In this document: positions 36,824 to 45,889 of the stretch, piece after piece
Layout of the letters: the number at the start of each line of letters is the position of its first letter
Position numbering within the stretch: the first letter of the stretch is position 1
NCBI GenBank assembly: GCA_011620605.1
Contig: WOYW01000007.1
Location: 1-64,000, forward strand
DNA: 64,000 nt
Source of the DNA: Bacteroidales bacterium
Lineage (GTDB): Bacteria; Bacteroidota; Bacteroidia; Bacteroidales; UBA932
Direction of reading: 5' to 3'
The notes under the pieces: model-generated
The model's input: only the letters and a program-made list of their open reading frames with translations
Told to the model about the DNA's origin: nothing
The model's database searches: none
Made by a program: the position numbers and the translations under genes

Positions 36824-38458
36824 TTAAAAACGGAACGTTATACCTCCCCCGAAAGTCAATCCGGGATTGGGATAGAGATAAAAATAGGAGATGTCTTTAT
36901 TTAGCAGGTTGCTCCCAAAAATGTATACAGATAAATACCGGTTCATTACGTATTCCATCTTCAATCCAAGATCCAGAAATCCGGGTACAGCAACATCGGG
37001 AACTCCGTCAATCCAAGAGGGAGTAAAGCAGGCATCGCGCCAATACCCCGTTGCACTCACAATAATCCGTTCCCGCCAATTATACCGGGCGTAACCGGAA
37101 GCCTCCAAAATTGGCTTGTGCCAGGGCGGGTTCCCGGAACTCAACGCGTAATGGTGCCATTCTCCGGACACTCCGGCTTCAAAAGGATCGGAACGGAAAG
37201 ATAAAGAACCGCCGACAGTATACCTGGTTTCATTGGCATAATGCATGTCGTACAATCCCGGGTATCCCTGGGTATTGTTTTGTGTCCCATAGAAAAATTG
37301 GTTTTTTGTGTAACGGTAGGATCCGTAAATGTTGTAATGAAAACGGTCTCCCAGTGTACCTGTAAGTCCGACCTGCATATTCCACGGGATGGTGGCATCA
37401 TACATTTCATTGGCAAATATCCACGGATTTTCGCGCATCCTTTCCTGGTATGTGTTCAGGCGGTGATTGCCTTCCATTTTGGCATACAGCGTAAGCCAGT
37501 CGTCGGCTATGGTCAGATGAGCATCAAACCAGGGAAATACTCCAAAATTATTCCCGTCCGGTCTTAAAAGGTATCCGATCTGCACCCCCGCTCCGACTTT
37601 GTGCCTGTTACCGCTCCATAGTATGTGAGGAAAAACATTTAGTACAGCCCTCGATGCAGAAACCCCGTCCAGTGTCCACCGGTTGCTTACAAACTTTGCT
37701 GAAGCTCCCAGGTTTATGGAGAAACCCTCAGCCAGGTAATGCCCGGTAGAGGCTTCAATATCCAGGATGTTTTCCCGAATAACCGGCAGGCTGTCAAAGG
37801 GACCCAAAATACTGTTTTTGGCATGACGGTAGCCTGATTTCCAGTAATAATGCCATGTGCCCGGTGAATTGCTGAGTGAATACGTCTCAATTTCAACACC
37901 GGCTTTATAATAGTTTTGCCTGTTCAGTCCCTGGATGGAAAGCAAATCAATAACAGAATACGTGTTGTTAAGGTGTTCTCCAAGGGCACGGACACGGAAA
38001 GTATTGTTCTTTCCCCTGTGTTCCAGGGTAACAGCTCCCTCTGTTGCCATTCTGGTATCCTTGTCAAGGAGTGAACGGTGACGTGCCTGGATCCCGGCAA
38101 ACCACCCTTTACTTATGGGTGTATGCAATAAAATATCGGCCAGGGGAGTCCAGGGATACCCGGTCCCAAGGTTTATGTATCCAAAGTGTCTTTGGATCGG
38201 TTGAAATGCCTTTACCGTAGCGGAAGGAAGCGGTGTAAATTCGTATAAATTGAACAGGGGTTTATCAAAAATGCTATACTGAAAGGACGTGTTCATGGTC
38301 AGGACTGAATCCGGGACAGAGGTGTCCAGCATAGGTTTTGTAACCTCAATCAGTTGGGCATCGTAAAGGCGTTCAACCCGAATCACGGGATTTATCTGTT
38401 CCTGTGCAGTCAGGGTCAGTGTTACCGGGATAATAAATATGAATAACCATCTTTTCAT
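36824..38458 (-). CDS. TonB-receptor-like outer-membrane beta-barrel, no plug
   Basis: A 544-residue exported protein (signal about 1-18, ending LTAQ) with alternating hydrophobic strands throughout and a C-terminal FGGGITFRF ending in Phe, the outer-membrane assembly signal. The last strands resemble TonB-dependent receptor barrels, but no plug domain is present and the protein is short. It overlaps the TPR gene by four bases (ATGA), so the two are likely partners in an envelope complex whose cargo is unknown. Confidence 0.75.
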   Translation of the reverse strand: MKRWLFIFIIPVTLTLTAQEQINPVIRVERLYDAQLIEVTKPMLDTSVPDSVLTMNTSFQYSIFDKPLFNLYEFTPLPSATVKAFQPIQRHFGYINLGTGYPWTPLADILLHTPISKGWFAGIQARHRSLLDKDTRMATEGAVTLEHRGKNNTFRVRALGEHLNNTYSVIDLLSIQGLNRQNYYKAGVEIETYSLSNSPGTWHYYWKSGYRHAKNSILGPFDSLPVIRENILDIEASTGHYLAEGFSINLGASAKFVSNRWTLDGVSASRAVLNVFPHILWSGNRHKVGAGVQIGYLLRPDGNNFGVFPWFDAHLTIADDWLTLYAKMEGNHRLNTYQERMRENPWIFANEMYDATIPWNMQVGLTGTLGDRFHYNIYGSYRYTKNQFFYGTQNNTQGYPGLYDMHYANETRYTVGGSLSFRSDPFEAGVSGEWHHYALSSGNPPWHKPILEASGYARYNWRERIIVSATGYWRDACFTPSWIDGVPDVAVPGFLDLGLKMEYVMNRYLSVYIFGSNLLNKDISYFYLYPNPGLTFGGGITFRF

Positions 38459-41424
38459 TGTTGCAGAGCCTCCTCACATTTTTGGATCCTGAGTGCTGTC
38501 AATTGTGCAATATCGTCAGGTTCTGAAGGTTCGTAACCTTTTTGTACGCTCTCGTAGGTGGCTTTGGCCTGAACCCATTCCCCTCTTTCGGCAAAAATAT
38601 CACCCAAAAGAATGAAAGAACGTGCGATCCAGTATTCCTGGGGTGTGTTGGTATCGGCAAAATTATATATCATTGTTTCCGCCTTCTCAAAATCCCCGAA
38701 ATCAAAAGCATCTTTACACAACAGGAAGGAAGCTTCGGCTCCGTAGGCAGTGTGACTTTCGCGGGAAAGATCTTCCAGTAAGAGGAGTGCTTCTTCTCTT
38801 TCCCCCAGGTTCAGGTGGCTCATGGCCATTATGTATACGGCATCGCTGTGTATATCTTTTCCAAAAGCGTTATTTTCCAATACCTTCCCGGATTGAACTA
38901 TGGCGTTCCTGAATTGCCTGTTTTTAAAGAAGGACCACATCAGGCCTTTGAGTGCTTCCAGGCGGTTGTTTTCTATCATTGCTATATCGTAAAGACTCAT
39001 GTAAGCATCTACGGCATTGGCATATTGTTCCAGATCGTATTGAATGGAAGCGTAATTGCGGGTGGCCAGCTCGGTGAAAGACCCGGAAGGCTTTTTCATG
39101 ACCACAAGGTAGGCATCGGCGGCCATTTGCATTTTCCCCAATTGCGTAAGGCATTCTCCCAGGTAAAAGTGAGCTGCGGGGATTTTCTCGCTCTGGGGAT
39201 ATTCCCTGATAAAACTGTTCAGTGCGGTCACCGCCTCGGCATGTGAATGATTCAGGTACAATTGCTCGGCCGAGGAAAATATCATCATTTCTTTTTCATC
39301 CAGAGTTTTTCCCGAGTCAATTCCCAGGCTTTCCAGGTATTTGAAAAATCCCCGGGAATCATTACGTGCAAGGTATATGTTCTCTATTCCGGCCAGGGCA
39401 TCTGTTATGTCCGGAGAATCCGGGAAACGCCGCAGAACTTCTTTATAATAATCGAGTGCGGCATCTGGATTCTGTAAGTTGATCTGAATAAGCCCCAGTT
39501 CAATAAGTGCTTTGGCATGATAAGCCCTGTGAGCGTCAAAAGAAAGAATGATCCGGAAACGTTCTTCGGCTTTGGCATATTGATTTGTCTGAATGTAAGT
39601 CCGGCCTTGTTCAAAAAGGGCGGTAGAGTAATATGCAGAAGAAGGGTACTCCTGCATCAGGCGGTCCAGCGTCTGGATCTTATCGGGCTCACGGTTCAGA
39701 ATACCTTCTGCCATGCCTATCTGGTATAGGGCATAATCGGGAACTATTGTATTGTGGTCCAAGGCTTTCTGGTATTCTTCCAGGGCTTGTTGGTGTTTGT
39801 ACTGTGCAAAGGCACAATCGCCCAGTCGCAGGTATGTATCCGATATCATTGAATGGTTGCCGGAACCGAGTCTTAAATACCTTGTGAACCAGGTTTCGGC
39901 ATTTGCGTAATCTCCCTGTTTAAAATAGGCGTAAGCGATATTGTAGTGGCTGGTGCGGTATTTTTCCGGATTGGAAAAAGAACCGCTTTTACGTATGAAT
40001 TGTTCCCATATCTGAATGGCATTACCAAACATATTGCTCCTGTATAAACACTCAGCCACCCAATATGGTTCCTGTGCCAGCGAGAAATACCGTTCCGCAT
40101 CTCGGAACGAGCCGGCCTGGTAAAGTTGAATACCTCTTAAAAACGCGGCCTTTTTCAAGTCTTCCCGATTCTCCTGTGTGGGTTCCCTGAGTGCCTGTAG
40201 TGCTTCTACTGCCGAGGCGTAATCACGGTTTAAAAAATAATTGGCTGCAATGTAGTTTTGGATCTCGTCCAGCCTGGGTGAGTCCGGATAAGCGTTCCTG
40301 TAGGAAGAAAGCACCTGGATATCCCGGTTAACGTCAAAGGCCAGTTTGGCATAATTGAAAAAAGCGTCTTCACGGATCACAGGATCAAATTGCATTGTGC
40401 TGGCCCGCCTGAAAGCATCCATAGCCTGCAACTTGTTGCGTAATTGAATGTAGGTTTCTCCCAGGTGATAAAGGGCGTTTTGCCCAAGACTGTCAGGTCT
40501 TTCACCTACAAGGGAAAGTTGTTCGGCGGCTCGTGTATAGTCTCCCAGCTTAAAGTACAAAATGCCTGAATAGTACCTGTCTGTAAGGGTCAGTGTTTTG
40601 GCCTCTTTCAGGTAATCATCAAAAAATTTGCGGGCTTCTTCCGTCCTTCCCTGGGCAAAATAGGATTCGGATAATGTTTTGGCCAGGGTTGTACGTAAAG
40701 CCGGGTCGGCATGGTTGTATATTGAAACACCCTGCCGGATCACCTGTTCGTATTTTTCCGTGTAGAAGAGTGCCTGTAACAGGTATACAGAAGAGAGAGC
40801 ACCGTATTCCGGAATTTCCGTAAGCGGTTCCAGCAGAGGAATTGCTTCCTCAAAACGTCCTTTTGCATAGTGAATGTATCCCCTGTAATACCTTGCAGCC
40901 CAATAGTATGCCTGGCCACGCGGGTATTTTTCAGTTTCAAGAAAAAGAGAAACGGCTTTGTCTGAATCGCCCAGCTGCATATATACATAACCTTTACGAA
41001 AGGTATAGGAAGCACGATCCGAAACGGGCAGCCTCTTCACGTTTACTTTTTCGAAAACAGTGGCAGCGTCTTGGTACCGGTTTTCTTCAGTTAAAAGATT
41101 GCCCAGCTTTAAATATATCTGGTGTTTCAGTGGAGCGGAAGGATAACGCTCTTTCCACCGGGCAACGCGCTTTTCCACCGCGGGATCTTTCAGTGCAATG
41201 TCGCACAGGATCCTGTAGGAAGCAACCAGTGAAGCACTATTGTCCGGTTTGCGATTCTCCAGGCTTTCAAACAGCAGGCAGGCACTCCAGTACTGCTCCT
41301 GTTTGTACAATTCAACAGCGGTGTTGAAGATCTCGTCGTAGGAACGATCATATTCCTGGCCCCATATGAAGGGGGCTGTCAGGAGAATACCGGTAAATAT
41401 TAAGATACGCCTGAAATAGTTCAT
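38455..41424 (-). CDS. Large exported tetratricopeptide-repeat protein
   Basis: A 989-residue protein with a signal peptide (about 1-22, ending IWGQ) and TPR-type helical repeats along nearly its whole length. Repeats such as YKLGDYTRAAEQL, YFKQGDYANAETWF and YLGECLTQLGKMQMAADAY are clear. It is probably a periplasmic scaffold for an outer-membrane complex, and the overlapping barrel gene downstream is the obvious partner. A -7 box TATATTTG lies at 41453-41446 (minus), 21 bases before the ATG. Confidence 0.85.
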   Translation of the reverse strand: MNYFRRILIFTGILLTAPFIWGQEYDRSYDEIFNTAVELYKQEQYWSACLLFESLENRKPDNSASLVASYRILCDIALKDPAVEKRVARWKERYPSAPLKHQIYLKLGNLLTEENRYQDAATVFEKVNVKRLPVSDRASYTFRKGYVYMQLGDSDKAVSLFLETEKYPRGQAYYWAARYYRGYIHYAKGRFEEAIPLLEPLTEIPEYGALSSVYLLQALFYTEKYEQVIRQGVSIYNHADPALRTTLAKTLSESYFAQGRTEEARKFFDDYLKEAKTLTLTDRYYSGILYFKLGDYTRAAEQLSLVGERPDSLGQNALYHLGETYIQLRNKLQAMDAFRRASTMQFDPVIREDAFFNYAKLAFDVNRDIQVLSSYRNAYPDSPRLDEIQNYIAANYFLNRDYASAVEALQALREPTQENREDLKKAAFLRGIQLYQAGSFRDAERYFSLAQEPYWVAECLYRSNMFGNAIQIWEQFIRKSGSFSNPEKYRTSHYNIAYAYFKQGDYANAETWFTRYLRLGSGNHSMISDTYLRLGDCAFAQYKHQQALEEYQKALDHNTIVPDYALYQIGMAEGILNREPDKIQTLDRLMQEYPSSAYYSTALFEQGRTYIQTNQYAKAEERFRIILSFDAHRAYHAKALIELGLIQINLQNPDAALDYYKEVLRRFPDSPDITDALAGIENIYLARNDSRGFFKYLESLGIDSGKTLDEKEMMIFSSAEQLYLNHSHAEAVTALNSFIREYPQSEKIPAAHFYLGECLTQLGKMQMAADAYLVVMKKPSGSFTELATRNYASIQYDLEQYANAVDAYMSLYDIAMIENNRLEALKGLMWSFFKNRQFRNAIVQSGKVLENNAFGKDIHSDAVYIMAMSHLNLGEREEALLLLEDLSRESHTAYGAEASFLLCKDAFDFGDFEKAETMIYNFADTNTPQEYWIARSFILLGDIFAERGEWVQAKATYESVQKGYEPSEPDDIAQLTALRIQKCEEALQQ

Positions 41425-41478
41425 GTATCAAACAAAATATTGTAACAAATATAGGGTTTTTCAAGAATCATACCGCAT

Positions 41479-42411
41479 TTATGGACGGGGATGATGATCC
41501 AAAATGGTATGTTGCCAGAAAGCCGTGTCTAAATGGGTATATATTTCGGTGGTCAGTATGCTGCTATGCCCCAGCATTTCCTGTACGACACGCAAATCAG
41601 CTCCGTTTTCAATTAAATGCGTGGCAAAAGAATGACGGAAGGTGTGTGGGGAGATCGTTTTTTTCAATCCTGCACGGGAAGCCAGTTCCCTGACAATAAT
41701 AAAGACCATGTTGCGGCTTATCCTTCTGCCGTAACGGTTTAAAAAGACATAATCATCGTCTGAAGGTTTGATATTCAGCGAATTTCTCCAGTGATAGTAT
41801 AAACTGAGTGCTTTCAGGGCATGAGAACCTATAGGGACCAAACGTTGTTTGTCCCCTTTTCCAATTACTCTTATAAAGCCCTGTTTGGGAAACATTTGGG
41901 ATAATTTCAGACCGGTCAGTTCACTCACTCGTAATCCGCAGCCGTACAATACCTCTATGATGGCTTTGTTGCGGTGTCCTTCAGGAAGGCTCAAATCCAC
42001 GGCTTCCAGAATTCTTTCAATTTCATTTAAGGAAAGTACCACGGGAAGATGTCTGCCGGTTTTTGGTGATTCCACGGGGGAACAGGGATTGGCTACTATT
42101 CGTTTTTCCATGGTTAAGAAACGAAAAAAAGCATTTAAACCGGACAGAATACGTGCCTGAGTTCTGGGAGAAGAACCTGAATCCGTAACCCTGGCCAGAA
42201 ACAATTCAATATGTTCATCCCGGATGTCTGATGGTCCCGGAACAGAAGAACCTGCAGGAGATGTTTGAGACAGGTGTTCCAGTAACATGTTCACGTCGTG
42301 CAAATAGGCATTCCTTGTGTTTTCGGAAAGAGAGCGTTCCAGGCGCAGGTATATCAGGAAGTCATCGATGGCTTCTTCCCATACTTTCCCAATTCCGGGT
42401 AAGGCTTTCAT
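41479..42411 (-). CDS. xerD: Tyrosine recombinase XerD
   Basis: A 310-residue site-specific recombinase that resolves chromosome dimers at dif with XerC. An N-terminal SAM-like core-binding domain (about 12-105) precedes the catalytic domain. Catalytic residues sit in GCGLRVSEL (Arg), [11 protein letters not shown] (His, Arg), LGHSS (His) and the nucleophile Tyr in EIYTHLD. The ftsE-nth-xerD order and the lack of flanking repeats point to housekeeping XerD rather than a phage integrase. Its start overlaps the nth stop by four bases. Confidence 0.92.
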   Translation of the reverse strand: MKALPGIGKVWEEAIDDFLIYLRLERSLSENTRNAYLHDVNMLLEHLSQTSPAGSSVPGPSDIRDEHIELFLARVTDSGSSPRTQARILSGLNAFFRFLTMEKRIVANPCSPVESPKTGRHLPVVLSLNEIERILEAVDLSLPEGHRNKAIIEVLYGCGLRVSELTGLKLSQMFPKQGFIRVIGKGDKQRLVPIGSHALKALSLYYHWRNSLNIKPSDDDYVFLNRYGRRISRNMVFIIVRELASRAGLKKTISPHTFRHSFATHLIENGADLRVVQEMLGHSSILTTEIYTHLDTAFWQHTILDHHPRP

Positions 42412-43049
42412 CCTTTGGAAATTTTATTGTATGTATCACAAAAAGAAGAGATCCCGCACGATTCGCATTTAGGTTTCCGGGCCGTACAAACGTAACGGCC
42501 ATGGAAGATAAGCCAATGATGTGCCCTTGCCCTGAGTTCCGGGGGAAAATGACGGTTCAGGTCGTTTTCGACGGCCAGGGGTGTTTTGCCTTTGGATAAG
42601 CCAAGTCTGCGGGAGATGCGGAAAACATGGGTGTCTACCGCCATGACTTGCTTTTTATAGATTACCGAGGCGATCACATGTGCCGTTTTTCTGCCCACCC
42701 CGGGGAGCTTTTGCAGGTCTTGGGGATCCTCGGGAACTTTCCCGTCAAAAAGAGTGATCAATGCCCGTGCCATCCCGGTAAGGTGTTTTGCTTTGTTGTT
42801 GGGATACGATATGGATTTGATATACGGATAGACCTCCTCAGAAGTGGCAGCAGCCAGATCAGACGGGGTGGGATAACGTTCCAGCAACGCAGGTGTGGTC
42901 ATGTTTACGCGTTTGTCCGTACATTGGGCCGAAAGTATGACCGCTACCAGCAATCCGAACGGATCTGCATATTCCAGTTCAGTAACCGGATCCGGCATAT
43001 GTGTGCTGAACCAGCCTGTGATACCTTCAACCTCCTGCCTGCTTTTCAT
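42408..43049 (-). CDS. nth: Endonuclease III
   Basis: Bifunctional DNA glycosylase/AP lyase removing oxidised pyrimidines. The helix-hairpin-helix [15 protein letters not shown] has the catalytic Lys, and the catalytic Asp is in [15 protein letters not shown] four-cysteine iron-sulfur motif (C-x6-C-x2-C-x5-C) closes the protein. The 213-residue length is normal. It is translationally coupled to ftsE upstream and xerD downstream by four-base overlaps. Confidence 0.96.
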   Translation of the reverse strand: MKSRQEVEGITGWFSTHMPDPVTELEYADPFGLLVAVILSAQCTDKRVNMTTPALLERYPTPSDLAAATSEEVYPYIKSISYPNNKAKHLTGMARALITLFDGKVPEDPQDLQKLPGVGRKTAHVIASVIYKKQVMAVDTHVFRISRRLGLSKGKTPLAVENDLNRHFPPELRARAHHWLIFHGRYVCTARKPKCESCGISSFCDTYNKISKG

Positions 43050-43753
43050 GATTCCATAAAAGTGGAAAAGTCAATTTCCTGACGGTCTGCTACTTCCGTA
43101 CATTTTCCTGCTTCACATTTAAAGATCCGTCCCGGGTAGCGTTGCAACAGCTGCAGGTTGTGGGTTACTACCATCATGGCCGGCTTTTGTTTATCATGTA
43201 TGTTCATAAACAATTGCATGATCTCCTGCTGGGTATCGCTGTCCAGGTTCCCGGTGGGTTCATCGGCCAGGATGATCTCCGGGTTGTTCAGTACGGCACG
43301 GGCTATGGCTACCCGTTGCTGTTCTCCGCCCGATAACTGGTGAGGCATTTTATGTTTTTTGTGCAGCATTCCCACACTGTCAAGCGCCTCTTCAATGCGT
43401 TGCTGTATTTCTTTTTTATTTTTCCACCCGGTAGAACGGAGAACGAATTCCAGGTTGTCGTAAGCCGAACGATCCTGTAAAAGCTGAAAATCCTGAAAAA
43501 CAACGCCGATCTTCCTTCTTAAAAAAGGTATTTTTTTTCTTTTCAGCTTGATCAGATCGAATCCTGCTACCTGTGCTTCTCCTTTTAATACAGGGAATTC
43601 TCCGATCAGACTTTTTACCAATGAAGTTTTCCCGGAGCCAACACGTCCCACCAGGTATATGAAATCTCCTTTGTCAAGAGTCAGGTCTACGCCTGCCAGG
43701 ATCAGATTCGCGTCCTTTATAATGTCTACACCGGAGAGCTTGATAAGAGCCAT
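43046..43753 (-). CDS. ftsE: Cell division ATP-binding protein FtsE
   Basis: ABC-type ATPase that with FtsX regulates peptidoglycan hydrolysis during division. Walker [10 protein letters not shown], signature LSGGEQQR and Walker [10 protein letters not shown] are present. The start is placed at MALIKLSG. An in-frame ATG 18 bases upstream lies inside the -7 box TATCTTTG (43776-43769, minus), so it cannot be translated. No ftsX is adjacent in this window. It begins the ftsE-nth-xerD operon. Confidence 0.9.
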   Translation of the reverse strand: MALIKLSGVDIIKDANLILAGVDLTLDKGDFIYLVGRVGSGKTSLVKSLIGEFPVLKGEAQVAGFDLIKLKRKKIPFLRRKIGVVFQDFQLLQDRSAYDNLEFVLRSTGWKNKKEIQQRIEEALDSVGMLHKKHKMPHQLSGGEQQRVAIARAVLNNPEIILADEPTGNLDSDTQQEIMQLFMNIHDKQKPAMMVVTHNLQLLQRYPGRIFKCEAGKCTEVADRQEIDFSTFMES

Positions 43754-43768
43754 AATTCGGATTTTTAA

Positions 43769-43776
43769 CAAAGATA
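43769..43776 (-). promoter_or_regulatory. -7 box of the ftsE-nth-xerD operon
   Basis: Minus-strand TATCTTTG, 15 bases before the ftsE ATG. The upstream sequence is AT-rich without a clear TTG. Confidence 0.45.
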
Positions 43777-43817
43777 ATAAAACGGGGTAGGTTATTAAAA
43801 TTTAAAAAAGTAAAAAA

Positions 43818-43865
43818 TTCGGTGTTATTTTAAAAATGCTTACATTTGCAGTATACTAATATACT
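43818..43865 (+). promoter_or_regulatory. Promoter and GntR-type operator of the ABC-GntR-TonB receptor operon
   Basis: TTCG (43818-43821, weak -33), 19-bp spacer and TACATTTG (43841-43848). Just downstream, AGTAT-N6-ATACT (43850-43865) forms an inverted repeat, overlapping two tandem TATACTAA units (43852-43867). The position after the -7 box suits a repressor, and the fourth-last gene position in this operon encodes a YtrA-type GntR regulator, so autorepression is likely. Confidence 0.6.
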
Positions 43866-43879
43866 AACACACTAGCAAT

Positions 43880-44719
43880 ATGATACAAATCAACGATTTA
43901 TCGTTTAGTTATGGCAGGAACAAAGTCTTTGACCGTCTGACTTTGTCCCTTGAAAAAGGAAATATATACGGCCTGCTGGGGCAAAACGGGGTAGGAAAAA
44001 CTACATTGCTCAAGATCATGGCCGGGTTGTTAAAAAGCGAACAGGCTGCCTGCCGTGTCAACGGATTTCATCCATACAAACGGAAACCTGTTTTCCTGGC
44101 GGATATATATTACCTGCCGGAAGAACCGGCCTGTCCTCCGGGAACGGTGGGAGAGTTAGGAAAAAATTACGGTATTTTTTATCCGGGTTTCAAAAAGGAA
44201 AAATTTTATTCCCTGTTGGATCGCTTTGAGGTAAAACCTGAAAAGAGGTTTAAAGATCTGTCGGCAGGACAACAGAAGAAAGCGTACATATCTTATGCCC
44301 TGTCACTGAATACCGGGATACTCCTTTTGGACGAACCGAGCAACGGGCTGGACATTCCTTCCAAAGCCCTTTTCCGGAGTATCGTGGCCGGACACATCAA
44401 TGAAGAGCACATCATGGTCATTTCTACGCACCAGGTAAGGGATCTGGAACATCTGATAGATCCGGTGATCATCCTTGACAACAAAGGAGTGTTACTCCAT
44501 GCTACCGTTCAAAAAATTACAGAAAAGGTCTGCTTTGTAACAAAATCCGACAGTGATCCCGATGCATTGTATTCAGAGGAAACACCCCTGGGATATGCCA
44601 TGGTTATAGCTAATACCTGTGGATTGGATACCAAAGTGAACCTGGAAGCCTTATTTAATGCGGTACTGACACATAAAGAATGGTTTGACGAAAATTTTAA
44701 AGAGTTTGATCATGAATAA
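43880..44719 (+). CDS. ABC transporter ATP-binding protein
   Basis: A 279-residue ATPase with Walker A GQNGVGKTT, signature LSAGQQKK and Walker B LLLDEPSNG. The set of ATPase, integral membrane partner and YtrA-type GntR regulator matches ytr-like operons that respond to cell-wall or membrane stress. The next gene starts inside its 3' end, an 8-base overlap. Confidence 0.88.
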   Translation: MIQINDLSFSYGRNKVFDRLTLSLEKGNIYGLLGQNGVGKTTLLKIMAGLLKSEQAACRVNGFHPYKRKPVFLADIYYLPEEPACPPGTVGELGKNYGIFYPGFKKEKFYSLLDRFEVKPEKRFKDLSAGQQKKAYISYALSLNTGILLLDEPSNGLDIPSKALFRSIVAGHINEEHIMVISTHQVRDLEHLIDPVIILDNKGVLLHATVQKITEKVCFVTKSDSDPDALYSEETPLGYAMVIANTCGLDTKVNLEALFNAVLTHKEWFDENFKEFDHE

Positions 44720-45524
44720 TATATTTAATTTCAAGCGTTTTTGTGCCATTGCGGCCAAAGAGATCAGGGAATATTCCCGAAATTATGGTATTTCAATTAT
44801 CAGTATTCTGGGTATATATTTATTATTTCTGGTACTGCCTTTACTTGTTGGCGGTTCGGTAAGTGCATTGTCTCGTATCAATATGATCATGCTCATGACA
44901 GCGGTCATCATGATAGTAGCACCCTCAAAACTTTACGGGACAGTCAATCACCACCGGAAAGGACTGAACTATGTATTACTTCCCGTATCTACACTGGAGA
45001 AAACATTGAGCATGTTATTTATCACTGCCGTTTTTACTACGTTCATTACGACTGCAGGACTACTCATCCTGGACACTGTTGTATACCTGATCATGCCGTT
45101 ACGTCTTAATGAAATGCTTTTTACAGCCCACTCCTTGGAACTCATGGGTATTGAGATCCTGAGTTTGCTGGTGATACAATCCTGGTTCGTTTTAGGCAAT
45201 ATGATGTTTAAAAACCAGAAAGTAGCCAAAACCATACTAAGTCTGTTGGGGCTGGTTATTTTGATTGGGCTGCTTTTTTTGCTCATTTTCCATATTATAG
45301 GTTATGAAAAAGTAGGCCTTATCTTTGAAAAACAATTTTCGGATATGGATATGAACATTGACGGGAGCAAGATCAGGGTACTGGGTATGGGAGATCTGAG
45401 GGAGGTGGTAAAAGATATTCCCATATTTAAAAAGATGATGACCATACAACATATTTTATGGGCTGTTATAGGCCTGGGGTGTTGGACCGGTACCTACCGG
45501 CTGATAAAAACAAATAAATATTGA
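44712..45524 (+). CDS. ABC transporter permease-like membrane protein
   Basis: A 270-residue protein with about six predicted membrane helices (for example residues near 28-48, 55-75, 105-130, 150-170, 180-200 and 245-262). It is probably the membrane partner of the preceding ATPase. The start is placed at MNNIFNFKRF. A frame start 27 bases earlier would lengthen the overlap. The substrate is unknown. Its stop overlaps the next ATG by one base (TGATG). Confidence 0.8.
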   Translation: MNNIFNFKRFCAIAAKEIREYSRNYGISIISILGIYLLFLVLPLLVGGSVSALSRINMIMLMTAVIMIVAPSKLYGTVNHHRKGLNYVLLPVSTLEKTLSMLFITAVFTTFITTAGLLILDTVVYLIMPLRLNEMLFTAHSLELMGIEILSLLVIQSWFVLGNMMFKNQKVAKTILSLLGLVILIGLLFLLIFHIIGYEKVGLIFEKQFSDMDMNIDGSKIRVLGMGDLREVVKDIPIFKKMMTIQHILWAVIGLGCWTGTYRLIKTNKY

Positions 45525-45889
45525 TGATTATGGAATTCAACGAACATAAAGCCATTTACCTGCAGATAGCCGAATCGTTATGCGAAAGGATACTGAGCGG
45601 CAAATTGAATGCAGAAGACCGGATCCCATCGGTGCGGGAACTGGGGGCGACAATGGGAGTAAATCCCAATACGATAGCCCGGACCTACGATCATCTTCAG
45701 CAAAGGGAGATCATATACAACAAAAGAGGTATAGGTTATTTTGTGGCTCCCGGTGCCCGGCAGGAGATCATCAAGGCACTTAAGGATCGCTTTTTAAAGG
45801 AAGAACTTCCTGTATTTTTTAAACGGATGGATATGCTGTCCATATCGATGAATGAAATTGAAAATTATTACAAACAAGAATCCAAATGA
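45524..45889 (+). CDS. GntR-family regulator, YtrA subfamily
   Basis: A 121-residue repressor with a GntR winged helix (IYLQIAESLCERILSG, IPSVRELGATMGVNPNTIARTYDHL) and the short C-terminal dimerisation tail typical of YtrA. The inverted repeat after the operon promoter is its probable site. Its start overlaps the permease stop, and its last four bases overlap the TonB-receptor gene, so one regulator sits between the transporter and an outer-membrane protein. Confidence 0.9.
   Translation: MIMEFNEHKAIYLQIAESLCERILSGKLNAEDRIPSVRELGATMGVNPNTIARTYDHLQQREIIYNKRGIGYFVAPGARQEIIKALKDRFLKEELPVFFKRMDMLSISMNEIENYYKQESK

Noticed and set aside
41479-42411. XerD-like gene as the invertase of the fimbrillin cassette
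   Set aside because: It sits in the housekeeping ftsE-nth-xerD operon 13 kb away and has standard XerD features. No link to the repeats is visible.
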